DNA from: JAAAPF01 sp964481035
Lineage (GTDB): Bacteria > Pseudomonadota > Alphaproteobacteria > Geminicoccales > Geminicoccaceae
Length of the DNA: 8,184 nt
NCBI GenBank assembly: GCA_964481035.1
Contig: CAYZSE010000135.1
Location: 1 to 8,184, forward strand
Direction of reading: 5' to 3'
This document shows positions 1-5,453 of the stretch, one piece after another. Both the position numbers and the translations under genes were made by a program. Numbering within the stretch: the stretch's first letter is position 1; every line of letters starts with the position of its first letter. The notes under the pieces were generated by a model. The model worked only from the letters and a program-made list of their open reading frames with translations. It searched no databases and was not told where the DNA came from.

Positions 1-37
1 ACACCGTGGCAAAACGCTTGACCGCCAACACAGTCGC

Positions 38-1339
38 TCAGACGAGGGCCGGGCGCGACGGCTCGGACGGCGTCTCCGCTGGCATCTCGTCGGCCAGCAA
101 CGCCGCCTCCGCCGCGATCTGCTCGAGGGCGGCCTCTTGCGCCAGCACCGTCGCCACGGGCGTCGCCCGCGGGATCATGACGGTCGGCCCCTGGTCCTCG
201 AGCGGCACCGAGGCGCGACGGAAGGTGCGGTAGAGCCCGAAGACGGCGAGCCCGAGATGCGCGGCGCCGAGGAACAGGCCGAAGCCGGCCGGGCCCAGAG
301 CCGCCATGGCGACGCCGACGGCGAACGGGCCGAAGGCGGCGCCGATCCCGTTGATCATCATGAGCCCGCCGGCGGCAGCGACCATGCTGTGGCCGTCGAG
401 ATAGTCGTTGGTGTGGGCGACGCTCACCGAGTAGAGCGGGAAGGCGAAGGCCATGGCGGCGACGAGGAGCACGAGGCCGGGCCAGCCGCCGGCGAGCCCG
501 GCGAGGATGCCCAAGGCGCCGGTGGTCGCCGCCGCGGCGATCATGACCAGCCGACGGTCGAACCGATCGGCGAGGAAGCCCAGGGGAAACTGGCCGGCGA
601 CCGCCGCCACCAGCGCGGCGAACATGAAATTCGCGACGTCGTTGACGGCGAGGCCCGCCTGGGTGGCGAAGACGGCGCCCATGCCGAGGACGGTGCCGGC
701 CCCGATACCGCTGACGAACGCGCCGACGACGCCGAGCGGCGACGTCGCGTAGAGCTTCTTGAAATCGGGGCGGCCCACGGGCGCGATGCCCGGCGCCGGT
801 CCGCTCGAGAGCAGCATCGGCACGACCGCGAGCGAGACCAGCACCGAGACCAGCGTGAACAGCACGAAGTCGCCGGGATCGGCGACATTCAACAGGATCT
901 GGCCGAGGCTGGCGCCCCCGAACGAGACGATCATGTAGACGCTGAGGACCTTGGCGCGATGCTCGTTGCGGGACTGGGTGTTGAGCCAGCTCTCGGCGAC
1001 GATGTAGAGGCCGGCGAAGCTGAAGCCGGTGAGCGCACGGACCAGCGCCCAGACCGCGGGCTGGACGAACACGGCGTGCAGCAGCACCGTCGCCGAGGCG
1101 ATCGCGGCGAAGGCGGCGAAGACCCGGACGTGGCCGACCCGGCCGATCAGGCGCGGTGCCTGGAACGAGCCGATCAGCAGCCCGCCGTAGAAGGCCGACA
1201 TGACGACGCCGGTGACGGGGGTCGAAAAGCCCTCCAGATCGGCGCGTACGCCCAAGAGCGTGCCCTGCAGGCCGTTGCCGAGCATGAGCAGGGCCACTCC
1301 CAAAAAGAGCGGCCAGCTGGCGACGACGGCCTGGAACAT
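38..1339 (-). CDS. MFS transporter, YcaD-like
   Basis: A 433-residue inner-membrane protein with about 12 hydrophobic helices, the usual size for the major facilitator superfamily. Helix 1 begins almost at the N terminus (residues 8-30). A GRVGHVRVF loop (66-74) between helices 2 and 3 and GFLADRFDRRLVM (254-266) in the second half are degenerate copies of MFS motif A. AESWLN (115-120) resembles the signature of the YcaD-like subfamily. The last 55 or so residues form a hydrophilic Ala/Glu-rich cytoplasmic tail after the final helix. The ATG at 1339 is chosen because it directly precedes helix 1; the frame stays open upstream only as a shadow of the neighbouring ligase gene. No clear Shine-Dalgarno is visible. 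The gene lies 92 nt downstream of the glutamine synthetase-like gene on the same strand, so uptake or export of an amine, or of its breakdown product, is a reasonable inference. The true substrate is unknown. Confidence 0.9.
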   Translation of the reverse strand: MFQAVVASWPLFLGVALLMLGNGLQGTLLGVRADLEGFSTPVTGVVMSAFYGGLLIGSFQAPRLIGRVGHVRVFAAFAAIASATVLLHAVFVQPAVWALVRALTGFSFAGLYIVAESWLNTQSRNEHRAKVLSVYMIVSFGGASLGQILLNVADPGDFVLFTLVSVLVSLAVVPMLLSSGPAPGIAPVGRPDFKKLYATSPLGVVGAFVSGIGAGTVLGMGAVFATQAGLAVNDVANFMFAALVAAVAGQFPLGFLADRFDRRLVMIAAAATTGALGILAGLAGGWPGLVLLVAAMAFAFPLYSVSVAHTNDYLDGHSMVAAAGGLMMINGIGAAFGPFAVGVAMAALGPAGFGLFLGAAHLGLAVFGLYRTFRRASVPLEDQGPTVMIPRATPVATVLAQEAALEQIAAEAALLADEMPAETPSEPSRPALV

Positions 1340-1375
1340 GGGCGCTGCCCGCAGGGCGTGAGGTGGGAGAACCAC

Positions 1376-1408
1376 GAAGGGCGCCTCGGCCGAAGCCGGA
1401 CGCCCTTC
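1376..1408 (-). other. Intercistronic hairpin with UUCG tetraloop
   Basis: Positions 1376-1383 (GAAGGGCG) are perfectly complementary to 1401-1408 (CGCCCTTC). Inside, 1387-1390 pairs with 1395-1398 around CGAA. Read as minus-strand mRNA the inner stem is CGGC-UUCG-GCCG, a very stable C(UUCG)G tetraloop. A smaller stem (GTGG 1363-1366 with CCAC 1372-1375) follows directly toward the transporter gene. There is no run of U after the stem, so a simple intrinsic terminator is doubtful. A partial terminator, or an mRNA-stabilising or processing structure between ligase and transporter, fits better. Confidence 0.55.
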
Positions 1409-1431
1409 CCACCGCCGCCTATGCCCCGTGC

Positions 1432-2775
1432 TCAGACATTGAGCAAGAGGTGTTCGCGCTCCCAGCTCGAGATCACCGTCTGGTAGGCCTCGTGCTCGGC
1501 CTCGCGCACGGCGAGCAGCACGTCGACGAAGCGCTCGCCGAGGATCTCCTTGAGCGGTCGCGAGGCGTTGAGCTTGGCGAGCCCGTCCGGCAACTGGCGC
1601 GGCAGGGTCTGGGCGCGGCGGTAGGCGCTGCCTTCGAGGGCGTCGGTCGGCTCCAGCGCGTCGACCATGCCGATGTAGCCGCAGGCGAGCGAGGCGGCGA
1701 TCGCGAGATAAGGGTTGGCGTCGGCGCCGGCGACCCGGTTCTCGACGCGACGGTCGGCGCGCCCGCTCTCGGGCACCCGTAGCCCGACGGTGCGGTTCTC
1801 CCAGCCCCAGTGCGTGTTGATCGGCGCGTCCGAGTGCCGCCGCAAGCGCCGGTAGGAGTTCACGTTGGGCGCCAAGAGCGGCATCGAGGCCGGCAGATAG
1901 CGCTGCAGGCCCGCGAGATGGGCCAAGAAGAGCGGCGAATGCGCGCCGTCCGCCGTGGCGAACAGGTTCTCGCCCGTCGTGGCGTCGCGCACGCTCTGGT
2001 GGATGTGCATGGCGCTGCCGGGCTCGCTCTCCATCGGCTTCGCCATGAACGTCGCGTAGATGCCGTGCTTCAGCGCCGCCTGGCGCAGCGTCCGCTTGAA
2101 GAGGAAGGCCTGGTCGGCGAGCTCCAGCGGGTTGCCGTGGTTGAAGTTGATCTCCATCTGCGCGACCCCCTGCTCGTGGGTCAGCGTGTCGATGTCGATC
2201 GCCTGCGCCTCGCACCAGTCGTAGAGGTCCTCGAAGACCGGATCGAACTCGTTGGTGGCGTCGATGCCGTAGGCCTGCCGGCCGGTCTGCGCGCGGCGGG
2301 TCTTGCCGACCGGGGCCTGCAGCGGATAGTCGGGGTCCTCGTTGATCTGCGTCAGGTAGAACTCGAGCTCGGGGGCCACCACCGGCCGCCAGCCGTGCGA
2401 CGCATAGGCGCGCAGCACCCGCTTGAGGACCTGGCGCGGCGCGATCTCGTGGGCCGTGCCGCCGTGATCGGTGAGATCGCAGATGACCTGCGCCGTCGGC
2501 TCGTCATACCAGGGCACGACGCGGATCGAGGCGTCGTCGGGCACCATCCGCAGGTCACGGCTGACCGGGTCGACGATCGACCAGACGTTCTCGGGATACT
2601 CACCCGTCACCGTCTGGACGAGGACGCTCTCGGGCAGGCGCAGAGTGCCCTGGGCGGCCCCGCGCAAGAACTTGTCCGCCGGCAGGATCTTGCCGCGAGC
2701 GATGCCGGCGATGTCCGAGATGAGGCACTCGATCTCGGTGATCCGCCGCTCGCGGAGCCAGCTTTCAAGTGACAT
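1432..2775 (-). CDS. Glutamine synthetase-family ligase, probable gamma-glutamylputrescine synthetase type (PuuA-like)
   Basis: A 447-residue, apparently intact glutamine synthetase-fold enzyme. The N-terminal beta-grasp domain covers about residues 1-105 and the catalytic domain the rest. Conserved elements are visible in order: PELEFY (135-140) with metal-binding Glu136 and Glu138; EQGVAQMEINFNH (201-213) with Glu201 and Glu208; AKPMESEPGSAMHIH (245-259) with His257; ENRTVGLRVP (326-335) with Arg328 and Arg333; and RRVENRVAGADANPYLA (342-358) with Glu345. It should couple ATP hydrolysis to joining glutamate and an amine. The length is close to PuuA (about 470 residues), and a PuuD-like gene lies directly upstream with an 11-bp overlap. 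A gamma-glutamylpolyamine or other gamma-glutamylamide ligase is therefore more likely than the housekeeping GlnA. The ATG at 2775 is preferred; GGCGAG stands 6 nt upstream. The amine substrate cannot be told from sequence. Confidence 0.9.
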   Translation of the reverse strand: MSLESWLRERRITEIECLISDIAGIARGKILPADKFLRGAAQGTLRLPESVLVQTVTGEYPENVWSIVDPVSRDLRMVPDDASIRVVPWYDEPTAQVICDLTDHGGTAHEIAPRQVLKRVLRAYASHGWRPVVAPELEFYLTQINEDPDYPLQAPVGKTRRAQTGRQAYGIDATNEFDPVFEDLYDWCEAQAIDIDTLTHEQGVAQMEINFNHGNPLELADQAFLFKRTLRQAALKHGIYATFMAKPMESEPGSAMHIHQSVRDATTGENLFATADGAHSPLFLAHLAGLQRYLPASMPLLAPNVNSYRRLRRHSDAPINTHWGWENRTVGLRVPESGRADRRVENRVAGADANPYLAIAASLACGYIGMVDALEPTDALEGSAYRRAQTLPRQLPDGLAKLNASRPLKEILGERFVDVLLAVREAEHEAYQTVISSWEREHLLLNV

Positions 2776-3595
2776 CGACGGCTCGCCGGCACCGCGCACG
2801 GGCCTGCACCGCCTCGCCGAAGGCGCGAAAGATCAGGGTCGACACTTCACTGGTGAGCGGGCGGAACTCTGGGTGCCACTGCACGGCGAGGGCGAACTCG
2901 GCCGCCTCGACGCGGACCGCCTCGATCGTCCCGTCATCGGCCACGGCCTCGACGACGAGCCCCGGGGCGAGCCGATCGAGGCCCTGCCCGTGCAGCGAGT
3001 TCACCTCGATCGCCTCGGCGTCGAGCAACCTCGCGAGCAGCCCGTTCGGCGTGAGCCGGACACGGTGGCGGGGGCCGTACCGGTCCTGGGGCGCCTTCGA
3101 CTTGTCGGAGCGATGGTCGAAGCGGCCGTCGACGGCGTGCAGCCGCTGGTGCAGCGAGCCGCCGAGCGCCACGTTGACCTCCTGGATGCCGCGGCAGAGG
3201 CCGAGCAAGGGAACACCGAGGACGATGGCGCGGCGGATCAGCGGCAGGACGGTCGCATCACGCTGCGGGTCGGGATCGATCGTGTCGCCCTCGGGCTCGG
3301 GGCTCGCCGCATAATGGTGCGGCTCGATGTTGGAGGGGCTGCCGGTCAACAGCAGACCGTCGAGCCGGGCCAGCACCAGGTCGAGGTCGAGCCGCGTCCC
3401 GAGCGCCGGCACGAGCAGCGGTAGCGCACCCGCGGCGTCGCTCACCGCGGTGACATACTTCTCACCGACGCTGTGCACCGGAAAAGCGCCAGCCTGCTTA
3501 CGGCAACAGACGACACCGACCGTAGGCGAGATCCATGCCGCCGGCTTCGCTATCGCCGTCTTGCTGGCGTCGACGGCCTCTTCAGGGCAACGCAT
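2765..3595 (-). CDS. Class I glutamine amidotransferase-fold hydrolase, gamma-glutamyl-gamma-aminobutyrate hydrolase type (PuuD-like)
   Basis: A 276-residue peptidase C26 family protein. The catalytic triad of class I amidotransferases is visible: Cys134 in LLGLCRGIQEVNV (nucleophile elbow), and His241 and Glu243 in VQWHPEF. DGLLLTGSPSNIEP (79-92) supplies the oxyanion region, and NSLHGQGLDRLAPGL (199-213) is typical of PuuD-like proteins. PuuD hydrolyses gamma-glutamyl-GABA to glutamate and GABA in the cytoplasm. The stop lies inside the start region of the glutamine synthetase-like gene (2765-2775 shared), which indicates a co-translated pair. The ATG at 3595 is the only standard start between two in-frame TGA codons (about 75 nt upstream) and the conserved domain, which begins near residue 22. 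GGGGG about 10 nt before it is a weak ribosome binding site. The exact amide hydrolysed is inference from family and context. Confidence 0.9.
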   Translation of the reverse strand: MRCPEEAVDASKTAIAKPAAWISPTVGVVCCRKQAGAFPVHSVGEKYVTAVSDAAGALPLLVPALGTRLDLDLVLARLDGLLLTGSPSNIEPHHYAASPEPEGDTIDPDPQRDATVLPLIRRAIVLGVPLLGLCRGIQEVNVALGGSLHQRLHAVDGRFDHRSDKSKAPQDRYGPRHRVRLTPNGLLARLLDAEAIEVNSLHGQGLDRLAPGLVVEAVADDGTIEAVRVEAAEFALAVQWHPEFRPLTSEVSTLIFRAFGEAVQARARCRRAVDVT

Positions 3596-3670
3596 CAGCG
3601 CTCGGCCCCCGTGCGCGCGGCGAGCGGGTCGAAGCCGGACCCGTCGAGCCCTGCCTCGCCCGCTGAAACG

Positions 3671-3679
3671 TGTATGACA
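3671..3679. promoter_or_regulatory. Possible GntR-type half-length operator TGTATGACA
   Basis: TGT-ATG-ACA is a perfect inverted repeat of the TGTnnnACA kind bound by many FadR-subfamily GntR regulators. It sits about 76-84 nt upstream of the PuuD-like start, in the only AT-rich patch of the gap. So short a palindrome can arise by chance and no regulator gene is nearby, so this is only a candidate. Confidence 0.2.
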
Positions 3680-3836
3680 TCATCACCCAAAACCGACACG
3701 CAGACGTCTCGCCGAGCACTCTCTCTGCCTTCGGCCACTCTGCCCGAGCCCGCCTCCGGCTGCCAGCGCCGATCTCCCCGCGGCCATCATGACGAGGCGA
3801 CGAGACAGCTCGACGCCGGCGAGATCTTCCGACCTT

Positions 3837-3863
3837 CCGGCCGGCCCTCGCGTGGCCAGCCGG
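3837..3863 (-). terminator. Candidate hairpin just downstream of the cupin gene
   Basis: CCGGC (3837-3841) pairs with GCCGG (3859-3863) and GGCC (3843-3846) with GGCC (3854-3857), separated by one C-A mismatch, around a 7-nt loop. The hairpin starts 9 nt past the cupin stop. There is no U tract on the minus strand, so it would be a weak or factor-dependent terminator, or only a 3' end stabiliser. Confidence 0.3.
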
Positions 3864-3871
3864 CGCGGGGG

Positions 3872-4258
3872 CTATCCGCTCACCTGGTCCCTGATGTGGT
3901 CGACGGTCCGGCAGTGCTCCGACTGCGGGCTGAAGAGAATGATCTCCGCATCCTCGCCCACCCGCAGCGTATGCCCTGGCGGCCAGTAGAACAGGTCACC
4001 AGCCGCGACGGTTTCCTCCTCGCCGCCGGCATACGTCATCGTGACCTCGCCGGCGATCATGTAGCCCCAATGCGGGCTCTGACAGAGGTCCCCATCGAGC
4101 CCTTTCAGCAGCGGCGTCAGATCTGTTCCTTGCGCCAGCGAAAAGTATTCCCCGGCCATAGCACCGCATCCCGTTGCATCGCCGAAATCAAGGATCTGAC
4201 GAGCGACCGCACCCGGGGCCTTCAAGGCTTCTGGGACAGCATTTTTTGCAACGCGCAT
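3872..4258 (-). CDS. Single-domain cupin protein
   Basis: A 128-residue small beta-barrel protein. The cupin core is SPHWGYMIAGEVTMTYAGGEE (61-81), followed by AAGDLFYWPPGHTLRVGEDAEIILFSP (85-111). His63, Glu71 and His96 are candidate metal ligands, though the first motif has HWG instead of the classical HxH. Similar stand-alone cupins are common in proteobacteria and actinobacteria and mostly have no assigned reaction, so none is claimed. The ATG at 4258 is preferred to the upstream GTG at 4318. It has AGGGAG six nucleotides before it, whereas the GTG lies immediately after a probable -10 box and so would fall before or at the transcript start. The gene appears monocistronic, with a promoter at 4321-4349 and 276 nt separating it from the next gene. 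Confidence 0.85.
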   Translation of the reverse strand: MRVAKNAVPEALKAPGAVARQILDFGDATGCGAMAGEYFSLAQGTDLTPLLKGLDGDLCQSPHWGYMIAGEVTMTYAGGEEETVAAGDLFYWPPGHTLRVGEDAEIILFSPQSEHCRTVDHIRDQVSG

Positions 4259-4320
4259 CACATGCTCCCTGCTTCTGATGAGATCTGTGCAGGAAACCTT
4301 GCGGATCTCCCACCGCACTT

Positions 4321-4349
4321 ATTGTGAGACTCGGAGCAAGTATGGTCAA
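4321..4349 (-). promoter_or_regulatory. Sigma-70-type promoter of the cupin gene
   Basis: On the minus strand TTGACC (4349-4344) and CACAAT (4326-4321) stand exactly 17 nt apart. They match the -35 consensus at 5 of 6 positions and the -10 at 4 of 6. Transcription would begin near 4314, giving a leader of about 55 nt before the cupin ATG. The surroundings are AT-rich compared with the rest of the window. Confidence 0.6.
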
Positions 4350-4434
4350 TGATTATCGGGCACCGCGCCTTCTCGGCAAAGGCTGGCCGGCTCGGGCCGT
4401 CGGATGGGAATAGAGAAGGGAACGGAAACGAAGC

Positions 4435-4459
4435 GGGCCCGTCACCGCGCGACGGGCCC
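4435..4459 (-). terminator. Strong hairpin downstream of hsp20
   Basis: GGGCCCGTC (4435-4443) and GACGGGCCC (4451-4459) form a perfect 9-bp GC-rich stem with a 7-nt loop. It lies 65 nt past the hsp20 stop. On the minus strand the stem is followed by GCTTCGTTTCCGTT, an interrupted T-rich tail consistent with an intrinsic terminator. On the plus strand TTT follows, so it could also act weakly in the other direction, but no plus-strand gene leads into it. Confidence 0.6.
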
Positions 4460-4524
4460 TTTGTGGCTCGAGACCTCCGCTGCCGGCTCTGTCCGGCCGG
4501 CAGCGGCGCGACCCTTCTCGAAGC

Positions 4525-5013
4525 TCAGGCGTCGGCCGCCTGCTCCTCGATGACCTTGCCGGCACCGCTGGCCGCGCGGCCATTGGCATTGCCGTTGGCG
4601 ATGGCGATCTTGCGCGGCTGCATCGCCTCGGGCACGTGGCGCACCAGCCCCACGACGAGCATGCCGTGGTCGAGCCGGGCTTCCTTCACCTCGACGTGGT
4701 CGGCGAGCTGGAAGCGGTGCTCGAAGGCGCGCTGGGCGATGCCGCGATGCAGATACTCGACGCCCTCGTCATCCGCCTTTTCGGCCTTGCCACGGACGAA
4801 CAGCACATTCTGGTGCTGCGTGACGTCGATATCGCCTTCGGCGAAGCCGGCGACCGCAACCTCGATGCGGTAGCTGTCGGATCCGGTCTTCACGATGTTG
4901 TAGGGCGGATACGACGTCTGCGCGTTGTCGCGAAACGCGCTGTCGAGCATCTTGTCGAGGACGTCGAAGCCGACGCTCGAGCGAAAGAGCGGTGTAAGAT
5001 CCAGTGTACGCAT
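4525..5013 (-). CDS. Small heat shock protein, Hsp20/alpha-crystallin family (IbpA-like)
   Basis: A 162-residue ATP-independent holdase chaperone that should form oligomers and bind unfolding proteins in the cytoplasm. The N-terminal arm (1-35) begins MRTLDLTPLFRSSVGFD, as in many rhizobial and IbpA-type proteins. The alpha-crystallin domain spans about 36-137, with YRIEVAVAGF (48-57) and the GMLVVGLVRHVPE segment (117-129). The short I-x-I anchor is IAI (136-138), followed by an Asn/Gly/Ala-rich C-terminal tail. The ATG at 5013 has GGAGAA seven nucleotides upstream. A sigma-32-like promoter and a leader that can hide this ribosome binding site lie just upstream, so heat induction at both transcription and translation is likely. 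The gene is transcribed alone and ends at a strong hairpin. Confidence 0.95.
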   Translation of the reverse strand: MRTLDLTPLFRSSVGFDVLDKMLDSAFRDNAQTSYPPYNIVKTGSDSYRIEVAVAGFAEGDIDVTQHQNVLFVRGKAEKADDEGVEYLHRGIAQRAFEHRFQLADHVEVKEARLDHGMLVVGLVRHVPEAMQPRKIAIANGNANGRAASGAGKVIEEQAADA

Positions 5014-5066
5014 CGGTCAGTTCTCCGGTTGAGCAACCAACGATCGTGATCCCCGCAGGCGACCAC
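5014..5066 (-). promoter_or_regulatory. ROSE-like RNA thermometer candidate in the hsp20 leader
   Basis: The leader carries UUGCU (5036-5032) a few bases before the Shine-Dalgarno GGAG (5026-5023), the arrangement that marks ROSE elements of rhizobial small heat shock genes. GUUGCUC (5037-5031) can fold against GGAGAAC (5026-5020) around an AACC loop, with A-U and G-C pairs at the ends and a G-G opposition in the middle. A competing fold pairs GGUU (5038-5035) with AACC (5030-5027) and by U-G wobbles also covers the first Gs of the ribosome binding site. The predicted leader is about 53 nt, shorter than classical ROSE. Confidence 0.6.
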
Positions 5067-5073
5067 AAGTTGG

Positions 5074-5101
5074 ATGTGGGCAAGCGCGCCCGCTGTTCAA
5101 G
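5074..5101 (-). promoter_or_regulatory. Heat-shock (RpoH/sigma-32) promoter of hsp20
   Basis: On the minus strand CTTGAAC (5101-5095) is followed after 14 nt by CCCACAT (5080-5074). This is close to the sigma-32 consensus CTTGAAA and CCCCATnT with accepted spacing. The transcript would start near 5067, about 53 nt before the hsp20 ATG. The position directly upstream of a heat shock gene supports the assignment. Confidence 0.7.
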
Positions 5102-5171
5102 AGGTCGGCCGGCGCCTCGCAACGTCCGCCTTCCCGAAGGGTTTGCAAGCCGAGCACCGGGGAGATGCGTC

Positions 5172-5444
5172 ATGGCCGCGCCGCGTGAGAGCCGCGATGA
5201 AGCGAACGGAGGGTCCGCAGCCCGCGGGCCGGAGAGCGAAGCGCCGCGCCGGGTCATCTTTCGCACCTGGTTCGTCGTCGCCGCCCTGATGCTCGCCGGC
5301 GCCTGGACCCTGGGCCGTGTCCTGGAACCAAACCGCATCGGTTTCGTCTTCAGCGGCGTGGCCTTTCCCGCCCTCACCGCCGTCTTGATGCTGATGGCGC
5401 TCGGCTGGCTCGTCTGGTTCGTCTTCTCGAAGGGTCGCCGCTGA
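5172..5444 (+). CDS. Small two-helix membrane protein, unknown function
   Basis: A 90-residue protein not recognised as a named family. Residues 1-27 are polar, charged and Gly/Ala-rich. A first transmembrane segment covers about 28-49 (VIFRTWFVVAALMLAGAWTLG) and a second, long one about 56-86, ending in the basic SKGRR. By the positive-inside rule both ends probably face the cytoplasm. The ATG at 5172 is chosen because GGGGAG stands 7 nt upstream. The longer open frame back to 5004 would run across the hsp20 regulatory region and add a sequence with no protein-like features. The gene diverges from hsp20 (158 nt between starts) and converges with the channel gene, with only 3 bp between stop codons. 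No plus-strand promoter could be assigned. It is probably real, given the ribosome binding site and helix pattern. Confidence 0.75.
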   Translation: MAAPRESRDEANGGSAARGPESEAPRRVIFRTWFVVAALMLAGAWTLGRVLEPNRIGFVFSGVAFPALTAVLMLMALGWLVWFVFSKGRR

Positions 5445-5453
5445 CGGTCAGCG
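5439..5453. repeat. Inverted repeat spanning the two convergent stop codons
   Basis: CGCTGA (5439-5444) and TCAGCG (5448-5453) flank CGG, so the TGA stop of the small membrane protein and the TGA stop of the channel gene are the two arms of one palindrome. A 6-bp stem with a 3-nt loop is weak, and no T tract follows on either side. Confidence 0.4.

Larger units (their letters stand above)
3596..3871. other. 276-nt gap between cupin and PuuD-like genes; presumed leader of the PuuD/ligase operon
   Basis: No convincing gene lies here. The plus-strand frame running through it is a by-product of GC bias: it reads antisense across both flanking genes and has no family features. Most of the gap is GC-rich, but 3665-3705 is relatively AT-rich. 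That stretch is the best place for the promoter of the PuuD-like gene, although no good sigma-70 hexamer pair could be assigned. It also holds the short inverted repeat TGT-ATG-ACA (3671-3679). Confidence 0.5.

Noticed and set aside
1..37. Possible gene remnant at the left edge
   Set aside because: Only 37 bases beyond the transporter stop. No motif, repeat or terminator could be assigned.
137..1486. 449-codon open frame on the plus strand
   Set aside because: Antisense to the MFS transporter, with the same low-complexity charged composition and no ribosome binding site or family motif.
1340..2215. Apparent fusion of the MFS transporter with an upstream 290-residue extension
   Set aside because: The extension is the ligase gene read in another frame. 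A transporter start at 1339, just before helix 1, explains the protein without it.
1810..2772. 320-codon open frame on the plus strand
   Set aside because: Antisense to the glutamine synthetase-like gene, whose catalytic motifs are complete on the minus strand.
4259..4318. Longer cupin protein starting at GTG 4318
   Set aside because: This codon abuts the probable -10 box (4321-4326), and the extra 20 residues show no cupin features. The ATG at 4258 has a well-placed AGGGAG.
3473..4327. 284-codon plus-strand frame crossing the gap between the PuuD-like and cupin genes
   Set aside because: It is antisense to parts of two well-supported genes and to the cupin promoter. It has no recognisable domain, and the gap portion shows no protein-like features.
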